From contig CALGZD010000152.1 in assembly GCA_937934635.1 (NCBI GenBank), positions 1 through 10,204 of the forward strand: a stretch of DNA of 10,204 nucleotides, written 5' to 3'. This document shows, piece after piece, positions 1-6,026 of the stretch; position 1 is the first letter of the stretch; every line of letters starts with the position of its first letter. The translations under genes and the position numbers were made by a program. The notes below the pieces were generated by a model, which did not search any database, was not told the origin of the DNA, and saw nothing but the letters and a program-made list of their open reading frames with translations. Source of the DNA: an uncultured Deinococcales bacterium (lineage in GTDB: Bacteria; Deinococcota; Deinococci; Deinococcales; Trueperaceae).

Positions 1-67
1 AACGTATTCTTATTTGTGCTTTTAATCTCTCTTGCTCTGCTATCGTTTTTGCTTTTTTCTTGCTCAT
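1..67 (-). CDS. Small basic hypothetical protein, N-terminal fragment
   Basis: The reading frame begins at an ATG (67-65) and stays open to the window edge, giving 22 codons. The visible N-terminus starts MSKKKAKT and continues with Glu, Gln, Arg and Lys, so it is strongly basic and charged with no signal peptide. A Shine-Dalgarno GGAG (80-77) lies 9 nt upstream of this ATG. An in-frame ATG at 73-71 is only 3 nt from that site and is less likely. The gene lies downstream of the histidine kinase on the same strand, 83 nt beyond its stop, and no convincing terminator separates them, so it could be co-transcribed. I do not recognise the family. The call rests on the good ribosome binding site and codon pattern; too little is visible to assign a function. 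Confidence 0.55.
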   Translation of the reverse strand, partial: MSKKKAKTIAEQERLKAQIRIR

Positions 68-150
68 ACGCATTATCTCCATTGAGATAATCTTAGTTTA
101 AATGTACTACTTCAGTAAGTTATTCTTGGGCAGACCCTAAGCAATATATA

Positions 151-1647
151 CTAGGTAGTTGAAAGTTCAAAAAAGAAGGTGCTTCCATAGTTGTTACTAT
201 CAACCTGTAACAAGCTATCGTGAAGTTCAACGATACGTTGACTTATCGCCAAGCCTAAACCAGCGCCTTTATGCTCATCCCCTTTACGTTGATCGGCACG
301 ATAAAAACGTTCAAAGATTCGCTCTTGATCTTCTTTTGAAATTCCCACACCTGTATCTTGTACAGCAATGTAAACACCATTCAGACCAGACTCATTAATT
401 AAAGTGACCTGACCACCTTCAGGTGTGTGACGGATAGCGTTGTCTAGCAAGTTGCTTAAAACACGTTCGATAAGTGCAATGTCTGCATTGACAAACAGGA
501 TGTTATCTGGACATTGGAGTTGTAGCTCAATACCTTTGTTTTGAGCAATGATTTGGAAGCCTTGGATGATGTCATGGCTTAGTTCTTGCATAGCAAAGGG
601 CTCGAGCCTCGGTTCTATCTGCCCCGCATCCAGCCGTGACAACTCAAACAAATCTTGAACCATTGCATTCAGTCGCTGTGTATGTTTCTGTGCAATCCCC
701 AAATAGTTCTGGGCATCTTCATCGCTCAAATCAGCCCACTTGATTTGCATAGTTTCTAAATAGCCTTGCAAAGCCGCAAGCGGTGTCCGTAAATCATGCG
801 ACACATTACTAATCAATTCTCGTCTGAGTTCATCAACACTTTTTAACTCAGTAATCTGGTCTTCAATTTTCCCTGCCATACGTCCAAAAACAAAGTTCAG
901 TTGTTGCAGCTCATCTGCTTTTGCCTCGGTTCTTTGTAGCTCTTTTGGACTAGTTTTAGCGAGTAGAGGAACAGCACTCGTTTGAAAGTCGTTTTGTTCA
1001 AATTGAAGCATCGAACGATTCAATTTACTTATACGCTTGGTCAAAACATTATAGAGTAGAAAGCCCAGACTTAGTAGTAGGCAAAGCAGTATTAAAGCAC
1101 TTATAATACTCAAATTCCTTACAGTATTATTCTGAGCTACATTGGAAAACATATCCTGATTTTCATCACTTAAAAGGATATACAAGTAGCCTTCATGCTG
1201 CCCTTTAGCAGGTATAGGCGATATAGAAAAAACATTTCTCTTTTTTAAGTCCTTGGGGTCATCACCCATAATCGGATAATTACCAGCATGTCCTGTAAAG
1301 TAATCATCAATTGGCTTCATATTCACAAATTCACGAACAACTTTTGCATTATCAATAGACGAGCCAACAACACGACCTTCTAAATCCAAAACATAAAGCT
1401 CAACGCCAGGCTGTGTCAAAGCAATGTCATTTGCAAGGTTGCCAATCATGTCAGCAGATAGTGCATCCTCAATTTTCATTTGTTGATTACTAACCAACCT
1501 AGGTGCAAGTGCCAAGTTTGCACGTTGTACAAGTCCTAAATGGTACTGCTGGCTGGTATATATATTGAGTACAATAAAAAGAACTGATATAAGCAGAAAG
1601 AGCAATATCAGAACCAACGTGAGACGAGCGGTAAGACTTTTTAACAT
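151..1647 (-). CDS. Membrane sensor histidine kinase (OmpR-partner type)
   Basis: This 498-residue inner-membrane kinase senses a periplasmic or membrane signal and phosphorylates the response regulator encoded just upstream. Order of parts: transmembrane segment 1 at about residues 9-30; a periplasmic sensor region at about 31-178 with a PAS/Cache-like stretch (LYVLDLEGRVVGS, 84-96); transmembrane segment 2 at about 179-201; a HAMP-type linker to about 265; then HisKA with the phospho-acceptor H284 in SHDLRTPL. The ATPase domain shows the N box (NLLDNAIRHTP, 399-409), G1 (DTGVG, 431-435), F box (IFERFYR, 444-450) and G2 (GAGLGLAI, 461-468), so the kinase looks complete and active. The periplasmic part has five Met and no Cys. 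The start codon lies 8 nt after the regulator stop with no clear Shine-Dalgarno, which suggests translational coupling. The ligand cannot be read from the sequence. Confidence 0.95.
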   Translation of the reverse strand: MLKSLTARLTLVLILLFLLISVLFIVLNIYTSQQYHLGLVQRANLALAPRLVSNQQMKIEDALSADMIGNLANDIALTQPGVELYVLDLEGRVVGSSIDNAKVVREFVNMKPIDDYFTGHAGNYPIMGDDPKDLKKRNVFSISPIPAKGQHEGYLYILLSDENQDMFSNVAQNNTVRNLSIISALILLCLLLSLGFLLYNVLTKRISKLNRSMLQFEQNDFQTSAVPLLAKTSPKELQRTEAKADELQQLNFVFGRMAGKIEDQITELKSVDELRRELISNVSHDLRTPLAALQGYLETMQIKWADLSDEDAQNYLGIAQKHTQRLNAMVQDLFELSRLDAGQIEPRLEPFAMQELSHDIIQGFQIIAQNKGIELQLQCPDNILFVNADIALIERVLSNLLDNAIRHTPEGGQVTLINESGLNGVYIAVQDTGVGISKEDQERIFERFYRADQRKGDEHKGAGLGLAISQRIVELHDSLLQVDSNNYGSTFFFELSTT

Positions 1648-1655
1648 ATAGAAGA

Positions 1656-2375
1656 TTAGCTAATAAATTTGTAGCCAACCCCCCAAACCGTTTGAACATA
1701 TTGCGGTGCATTTGGGTCTTGTTCGATTTTTGCCCGCAGACGATTAATGTGTGAATTCACTGTGTGCTCAAAACCATCGTAACCATAGCCCCAAACCAAA
1801 TCGAGTAAATCACTACGGCTATAAACCTTACCTGGATGTTGTGCAAATTGCACAAGTAAATCAAATTCCTTACTAGTTAAACTAATGACTTCATTTGCAA
1901 TACGAACTTCACGCTTTTCTAAATCTATACTCAGTTGACCAACTTCAATCAACTTAGTTGTTACTTCACTAATTGCCGTTTGAATTTGCACCTTGCGTCT
2001 TAGCAACGCTTTAACCCGTGCCTTGAGTTCTAGTAAGCTAAATGGCTTTGTCATGTAGTCATCAGCACCGAGCTCTAAACCCAGAACCCTGTCAATCTCG
2101 CTACTTTTTGCAGTTAGCATCAAAACTAGTGTGAAGTTCTGTTGCATTCGCAAATTTTTGCAAACTTCTAAACCACCTATACCAGGTAACATAAGGTCAA
2201 GAATAATTAGCTCAAAGCTGTTTTCTAGAGCAAGCTCTAGAGCCTTGTTACTATCTTTTGTCCACGTAACTTCATAACCATCATCACGTAAGTGCATTTC
2301 GATGAGCTTACCTATATCCGAGTCATCTTCAGCGATTAAGATTCTTGTTTTTTTTTCATCATTCATAGGTATCAT
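1656..2375 (-). CDS. OmpR/PhoB-family response regulator
   Basis: This 239-residue cytoplasmic transcription factor is the partner of the adjacent kinase. The receiver domain (about 10-127) has the acidic pair D17/D18, the phospho-acceptor D60 in LIILDLMLPG, T88 and K110, so all switch residues are present. A winged-helix DNA-binding domain follows at about 144-237, ending in the typical WGVGYKF. The start given is the ATG at 2375. A second in-frame ATG, codon 4 at 2366, is equally plausible because neither has a strong ribosome binding site. Codons 6-9 contain nine consecutive A bases. A perfect 19-bp palindrome lies 11-29 nt upstream of the first ATG. The gene is divergent from msrAB, with 462 nt between them holding several repeats that could be its operators; autoregulation is likely but inferred. 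Confidence 0.95.
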   Translation of the reverse strand: MIPMNDEKKTRILIAEDDSDIGKLIEMHLRDDGYEVTWTKDSNKALELALENSFELIILDLMLPGIGGLEVCKNLRMQQNFTLVLMLTAKSSEIDRVLGLELGADDYMTKPFSLLELKARVKALLRRKVQIQTAISEVTTKLIEVGQLSIDLEKREVRIANEVISLTSKEFDLLVQFAQHPGKVYSRSDLLDLVWGYGYDGFEHTVNSHINRLRAKIEQDPNAPQYVQTVWGVGYKFIS

Positions 2376-2385
2376 TTCTTAAAGG

Positions 2386-2404
2386 TAGATGTTTGAAACA
2401 TCTA
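2386..2404. promoter_or_regulatory. Perfect 19-bp palindrome upstream of the response regulator
   Basis: The arms TAGATGTTT and AAACATCTA are perfect inverted copies around a single central G. The element sits 11-29 nt upstream of the regulator ATG. It could be an operator for a dimeric repressor, or in RNA a short hairpin in the leader near the ribosome binding region. OmpR-family proteins usually bind direct repeats, so the regulator itself is not the obvious ligand. Confidence 0.6.
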
Positions 2405-2491
2405 GGTTTGAGGGAGGTTGAATAAGTTCTGGCTTTATTTTGGATTTACATCTTTCTGGTTACTATAGCACTCTAAAAGCTACTAATCAGA

Positions 2492-2530
2492 TTTCCTATA
2501 GCTATTTCCTATAGCTATTTCCTATAGCTT
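2492..2530. repeat. Three 13-bp tandem repeats
   Basis: The unit TTTCCTATAGCTA occurs three times head to tail at 2492-2504, 2505-2517 and 2518-2530; the last copy differs only at its final base. It lies between the divergent regulator and msrAB and is not coding. It could be an array of protein-binding half-sites or a slippage-generated microrepeat. Confidence 0.9.
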
Positions 2531-2615
2531 TGAAATTTAGCTTACAAATCCAATAAAGCGATCTAACACAATTATATATAACCTAAGATACCTGCGTCTT
2601 CACAAATCTGTTAAT

Positions 2616-2635
2616 TCTTGTGAAACTCTTGTGAA
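2616..2635. promoter_or_regulatory. Direct-repeat box TCTTGTGAA x2, 11 bp apart
   Basis: Two identical 9-mers TCTTGTGAA start at 2616 and 2627, a spacing of one helical turn. This matches the tandem half-site architecture bound head to tail by OmpR/PhoB-family dimers. An inverted copy, TTCACAA, lies just upstream at 2599-2605. The second copy overlaps a possible -35 element for msrAB. Binding by the neighbouring response regulator is an inference. Confidence 0.45.
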
Positions 2636-2657
2636 CACCTTCTTTTAATCTTATAGC
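2629..2657 (+). promoter_or_regulatory. Possible sigma70-type promoter for msrAB
   Basis: TTGTGA (2629-2634) and TATAGC (2652-2657) are separated by 17 bp, and each matches the consensus at four of six positions. It would give a leader of roughly 170 nt that starts near the AGTTGCA/TGCAACT hairpin. The -35 element lies inside the direct-repeat box, as expected for an activator-dependent promoter. Other AT-rich hexamers in the region are possible alternatives. Confidence 0.3.
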
Positions 2658-2682
2658 AGTTGCAAAAAAGGTTTCTGCAACT
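2658..2682. repeat. Inverted repeat AGTTGCA / TGCAACT
   Basis: Seven-base perfect arms at 2658-2664 and 2676-2682 enclose an 11-nt loop. There is no T-run on either side, so it is not a typical intrinsic terminator. It would fall at the 5' end of an msrAB transcript from the proposed promoter, where it could stabilise the mRNA; as DNA it could be an operator. Confidence 0.4.
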
Positions 2683-2786
2683 AAGAAAGTTAGCAATATA
2701 CCTTCTATTAAATCCGTAAGAACTTGTGAGGATAGACTATTTTTAAGGCAGATTACAGTCATCCTTCACAAGCAAGTACATACTAA

Positions 2787-2828
2787 GTTCTACTAAACAG
2801 GTTCTACTACACAAGTTCTAATAAGGAG
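2787..2828 (+). repeat. Three 14-bp direct repeats including the msrAB ribosome binding site
   Basis: The units begin GTTCTACTA, GTTCTACTA and GTTCTAATA at 2787, 2801 and 2815, with an exact 14-nt period. A weaker, related segment precedes them. The third unit ends in AAGGAG (2823-2828), the Shine-Dalgarno of msrAB, 9 nt from its ATG at 2838. The array is therefore in the mRNA leader and could influence translation initiation, or be a DNA-binding array. Confidence 0.75.
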
Positions 2829-2837
2829 CTACTAACG

Positions 2838-4160
2838 ATGAATAAAATCGCAAGTAAAATCACGAATAAACCCAATCAGACACTACTTTTTACAGTAAGC
2901 CTAATCCTACTTACACTCTTTGCTTCATTAGCAATCTCGCAAAATAACAGTGATTCAAGCGATACTATGATGACATCAACCAGTGCTGTCCACAAAGCCT
3001 ATTTTGCAGGTGGCTGCTTCTGGTGTGTTGAGTCTGACTACGAAAAGCATGATGGCATAATCGATGTAATTTCTGGCTATATGGGTGGCGAAACTGTAAA
3101 TCCAACCTATCAAACCCTTAAAGGCTCAGGTCACCGTGAAGCAGTTGAGGTTCACTACATTCCAGATGAAATCAGCTACCAAGAACTGCTAGATATTTTC
3201 TGGCGTTTACATGACCCAACTGATGATAGTGGTTCTTTTGTAGATAGAGGCTTTGTCTACACATCTGCTATCTGGTATAGCAATGAAATGGAGCAAACGT
3301 TAGCAGAAGGCTCAAAAGCTGCCCTAGAAGCTTCAGGTAAGTTCAATTCAGAAATTGCAACAGAAATCCTACCGTTTAAACCTTTCTATGCTGCTGAAGA
3401 TTATCATCAGGATTACTATAAAAAGAGTTCCGCGCGCTACAAGTACTACCGCTTTGGCTCTGGTCGTGACCAATTTATCAACCGTACCTGGAAAGGTGAC
3501 GATACCGTTTACCAGCTTCCAGAAAATATGCCAGACATGATGGACGACTCAGATTCAAACAACAGCAACGATGTCGTGTTTTATGCAAGTTCACAGGTGA
3601 ATGTATCAAACATGATGAGTTCTAGCAGTGAAGAGAGTGGTGAAACCATGACTGATTCAACTAGTTCAGATGCAGTAATGGATTCTGGCATGACAGCAAC
3701 AGGTCCATGGCTAACCTTTGAAAAACCAGAACAAACAGTGCTTCAACAAATGCTAACTCCAATTCAGTACAAAGTTACCCAAGAAGACGGTACTGAAAGA
3801 CCTTTTCAAAACGAATACTGGGATAACAAAGAAGATGGTATCTATGTAGACATTGTCTCTGGTGAGCCACTTTTTAGCTCAACACATAAATACAAGTCTG
3901 GCACAGGTTGGCCAAGTTTCTGGCAGCCACTAGAGCCTGACCATATTACTGAGCATGTCGACCGCAAATTCTTTATGGTACGTACAGAAGTTCGTAGTAA
4001 GTACGGCGATAGCCACCTAGGACATGTTTTCAATGACGGTCCAGCACCAACTGGCTTACGCTACTGCATGAACTCTGCTTCTATGCGATTCGTTCCAAAA
4101 GATAGTTTGGAAGCTGAGGGATATGGTTCTTATATGAGTTTGTTTGAGACTAGCAACTAG
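2838..4160 (+). CDS. msrAB: Exported bifunctional methionine sulfoxide reductase MsrA-MsrB
   Basis: This fused enzyme reduces both stereoisomers of methionine sulfoxide in proteins: the MsrA domain acts on the S form and the MsrB domain on the R form. A hydrophobic segment at residues 14-34 is a signal peptide or membrane anchor with no lipobox, so the enzyme should work in the periplasm. MsrA spans about 52-215 with the active motif GCFWC (catalytic C60, then C63). A Ser/Asp/Met-rich linker fills about 228-288. MsrB spans about 297-425 with SGTGWPSF (354-361), GDSHLGHVF and the catalytic C410 in [11 protein letters not shown]. Only three Cys exist in the protein: the zinc-binding Cys pairs of other MsrB proteins are absent, and the usual resolving Cys is Thr356. 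No thioredoxin-like domain is fused, so an external periplasmic reductant is needed. The ribosome binding site is AAGGAG, and a terminator follows. Confidence 0.95.
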   Translation: MNKIASKITNKPNQTLLFTVSLILLTLFASLAISQNNSDSSDTMMTSTSAVHKAYFAGGCFWCVESDYEKHDGIIDVISGYMGGETVNPTYQTLKGSGHREAVEVHYIPDEISYQELLDIFWRLHDPTDDSGSFVDRGFVYTSAIWYSNEMEQTLAEGSKAALEASGKFNSEIATEILPFKPFYAAEDYHQDYYKKSSARYKYYRFGSGRDQFINRTWKGDDTVYQLPENMPDMMDDSDSNNSNDVVFYASSQVNVSNMMSSSSEESGETMTDSTSSDAVMDSGMTATGPWLTFEKPEQTVLQQMLTPIQYKVTQEDGTERPFQNEYWDNKEDGIYVDIVSGEPLFSSTHKYKSGTGWPSFWQPLEPDHITEHVDRKFFMVRTEVRSKYGDSHLGHVFNDGPAPTGLRYCMNSASMRFVPKDSLEAEGYGSYMSLFETSN

Positions 4161-4186
4161 ATTTAACTTTATCAATATTAGTTTTT

Positions 4187-4218
4187 AGGAGTGGACACAA
4201 AAGTCCACTCCTTTTTTT
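4187..4218 (+). terminator. Rho-independent terminator of msrAB
   Basis: A perfect 10-bp stem, AGGAGTGGAC pairing with GTCCACTCCT, encloses the loop ACAAAA and is followed by seven T bases (4212-4218). It begins 27 nt after the msrAB stop. The other strand lacks a T-run after the stem, so it works for the plus strand only and does not serve the convergent aceF. Confidence 0.92.
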
Positions 4219-4272
4219 ATTGTCTGGTTATGAAGGTCTTTATCAGTTTTTGGGGATAGGTTGGGCATAGAG

Positions 4273-4305
4273 ATTAGCTTATGGGTACAAAATATTATAG
4301 CTAAT
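4273..4305. repeat. Weak inverted repeat downstream of aceF
   Basis: ATTAGCT (4273-4279) and AGCTAAT (4299-4305) are perfect 7-bp arms around a 19-nt AT-rich spacer. It lies beyond the 3' end of aceF. It lacks a GC-rich stem and T-run, so it is at most a weak 3' hairpin. No better terminator for aceF is visible in 4219-4352. Confidence 0.25.
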
Positions 4306-4352
4306 TCAGATTATTCACCCTTAGATTTTCACTTGTTAAAGCACTAGACCCC

Positions 4353-6026
4353 TTACAACATAACTACAAAAGGTTCTTCAATCGCCTCGCACAACCAACG
4401 TGTAAAACGTGCTGCTTCTGCACCATTAATCATTCTGTGGTCATAAGAGAGCGATAAGGTCATCATCAAGCGTGGCTCAAATTCACCGTCATCATTTAAA
4501 CGAGGTTCCCACTGTGCTCGGTTTACACCTAAAATAGCTACTTCAGGTGAATTCACAATCGGTGTAAACGCAATGCCACCAATGCCACCAAGGTTTGTAA
4601 TCGTAAATGTACCACCTTGCATTTCATCCATAGTGGTTTTACCTTCTCTTGCCTTGCTAGCTAAAGCATTTAACTCACCAGAAATTTCAGTGATGCTTTT
4701 TTGGTTAGTATTCCGAATGTTTGGTACAACCAAACCACGAGGTGTATCCACTGCTATACCCATATTGATGTAATTTTTATAAATAACTTGTTGGTTATCT
4801 ATATCTAAACTTGCATTAAAGTTTGGAAACTTCTCAAGCCCAGACGCAACTATTTTTGCAATAATTGCTGTCGGTGTCAGTTTCCCACCACCATCTGCAT
4901 CAACACGCTTCGCATAAGCCTTACGAAGCTTTTCAAAGTTGGTAATGTCGCACTTGTCGTGATGGGTGACATGAGGAATATTTGACCATGCAGTGTCCAT
5001 CTGTCTAGCAGTTGCTTTATGGATTCCTGACATGGGTTGAATATCAACTTCGCCCCATTTAGTAAAGTCTGGGAGTTTAACATTTGGACGACCTGTACCA
5101 GAGGCTATTCCCATAGCCCCTGCTGTACCTGCTGCCATACCCATACTTGCGCCCATACTTGCGCCACCACTTGCATGATTCGCTAAATCTTGTGCAGAAA
5201 TACGCCCCATAATGCCAGAACCAGCAACCTGACTAATGTCTATGCCTTGCTCTCTTGCCATGCGTCTCACAGAAGGCGCAGCAGGGATGGTTTGGCGATT
5301 TGAAATTTCAGCACCTACGGTAACAAGTTGCTTTTCAGTAGATGATACAGCTACTTCTGCTACAACAGCCTCAGATTTTGCTTCTTCTTTAGGCTCTGCC
5401 TTAGCAGTTCCGCTTACTGCTCCAGTCTCCATACGCAAAACGACTTGTCCAATAGCAGCTTCAGCACCTTCAGCGACCAGAATTTCTGCTATCTTACCTG
5501 CGTGTGGGCTTGGCATTTCTACAACCGCTTTATCAGTTTCTAGTTCTAAAATTGGATCATCTGCTTTTACTACATCACCAACTGAAACAAGTAAAGCCAC
5601 AACTGTACCAGTCTCGACACCTTCACCAACTTCTGGCAAGGTTACATCAACTACTGCACTAGATACAGCACTAGATACTGCACTAGAGCCACCTGCATCT
5701 GTATTAGTAGAAGCAATAGCTGCATCAGGTGTACTAGTCGAATCAGGTTCTGAAACAACAGCACTTTCACTGGTAGCACCTTCACTGGTAGCACTTTCAC
5801 CAATAGTCATCACCGTTTGACCAATTGGAATTTCATCACCTTCATTTACCGAAATACTTTCAACAACCCCTGCAACAGATGAAGGCACTTCAACAACCGC
5901 TTTATCAGTTTCAAGTTCTAAAAGAGGTGTATCTACCTCAACGCTATCGCCAATATTCACAAGAATAGCTACGACAGTGCCCGACTCAACGCCCTCGCCG
6001 ACCTCTGGAAGTTTAATGTCTGCCAC
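4353..6026 (-). CDS. aceF: Pyruvate dehydrogenase E2, dihydrolipoamide acetyltransferase
   Basis: This is the core of the pyruvate dehydrogenase complex; it moves the acetyl group from E1-bound intermediate to CoA through lipoyl arms. Two lipoyl domains are visible, at about 1-76 with lipoyl K42 and about 126-201 with K166, each in ETDKAVVE. A peripheral subunit-binding domain is at about 249-284 (APSVRRMAREQGID) and the catalytic domain at about 315-557, ending with SYDHRMINGAEAARF (H530, N534). Asn in place of the common Asp of HxxxDG is also found in Azotobacter-type E2p, so activity is expected. Linkers are Ala/Ser/Glu-rich, and the third is Gly/Ala/Met-rich. The start is GTG at 6026, supported by AAGGA a few bases upstream and by the family N-terminus ADIKLPEVGEG. 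The gene stands alone: cysQ is divergent and msrAB convergent, with no aceE or lpd adjacent. A branched-chain or 2-oxoglutarate E2 is less likely given two lipoyl domains and the DIQPMSGIHKATA segment. Confidence 0.93.
   Translation of the reverse strand: MADIKLPEVGEGVESGTVVAILVNIGDSVEVDTPLLELETDKAVVEVPSSVAGVVESISVNEGDEIPIGQTVMTIGESATSEGATSESAVVSEPDSTSTPDAAIASTNTDAGGSSAVSSAVSSAVVDVTLPEVGEGVETGTVVALLVSVGDVVKADDPILELETDKAVVEMPSPHAGKIAEILVAEGAEAAIGQVVLRMETGAVSGTAKAEPKEEAKSEAVVAEVAVSSTEKQLVTVGAEISNRQTIPAAPSVRRMAREQGIDISQVAGSGIMGRISAQDLANHASGGASMGASMGMAAGTAGAMGIASGTGRPNVKLPDFTKWGEVDIQPMSGIHKATARQMDTAWSNIPHVTHHDKCDITNFEKLRKAYAKRVDADGGGKLTPTAIIAKIVASGLEKFPNFNASLDIDNQQVIYKNYINMGIAVDTPRGLVVPNIRNTNQKSITEISGELNALASKAREGKTTMDEMQGGTFTITNLGGIGGIAFTPIVNSPEVAILGVNRAQWEPRLNDDGEFEPRLMMTLSLSYDHRMINGAEAARFTRWLCEAIEEPFVVML
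5140..5163. repeat. 12-bp repeat x2 in the third linker of aceF
   Basis: CCCATACTTGCG occurs at 5140-5151 and 5152-5163 and encodes the repeated GASM units of the flexible linker between the subunit-binding and catalytic domains. The period is a multiple of three, so copy changes keep the frame. Confidence 0.85.
5653..5688. repeat. 12-bp repeat x3 in the first linker of aceF
   Basis: Three units of ACTGCACTAGAT-like sequence lie at 5653-5664, 5665-5676 and 5677-5688, with one or two base differences. They encode the SSAV repeats just before the second lipoyl domain. The repeat is in frame and probably arose by slippage. Confidence 0.88.
5761..5805. repeat. 15-bp repeat x3 in the first linker of aceF
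   Basis: Units like GCACTTTCACTGGTA start at 5761, 5776 and 5791, with the third copy diverged at its end. They encode Ser/Ala/Thr/Glu-rich residues immediately after the first lipoyl domain (around residues 75-88). The 15-bp period keeps the frame. Confidence 0.85.

Larger units (their letters stand above)
2376..2837. promoter_or_regulatory. Divergent control region between response regulator and msrAB
   Basis: This 462-nt gap has no convincing gene but is dense in ordered elements. From left to right it holds a palindrome close to the regulator start (2386-2404), a triple 13-bp tandem repeat (2492-2530), TTGTGAA/TTCACAA motifs at 2599-2605, 2618-2624, 2629-2635 and 2765-2771 with a near match at 2724-2730, a 7-bp hairpin (2658-2682), and three 14-bp repeats ending in the msrAB ribosome binding site (2787-2828). 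Such length and structure between divergent genes suggests more than one transcription factor site. Confidence 0.6.

Noticed and set aside
122..150. Hairpin-like CTTGGG/CCCTAAG after the histidine kinase as a terminator
   Set aside because: The stem is short with a bulge and no T-run follows on either strand.
159..398. 79-codon plus-strand frame opposite the histidine kinase C-terminus
   Set aside because: The minus-strand frame encodes the conserved N, G1, F and G2 boxes; the plus frame has no recognisable domain or ribosome binding site.
4423..4440. Asn534 instead of Asp in the HxxxDG motif of AceF as a sign of inactivation
   Set aside because: Azotobacter-type pyruvate dehydrogenase E2 proteins naturally have HxxxN there and are active; the rest of the domain is intact.
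5236..5820. 194-codon open frame on the plus strand opposite aceF
   Set aside because: It is the antisense shadow of Ala/Ser/Val-rich lipoyl and linker codons; its Ser/Thr/Ala-only composition and lack of a ribosome binding site argue against a gene.
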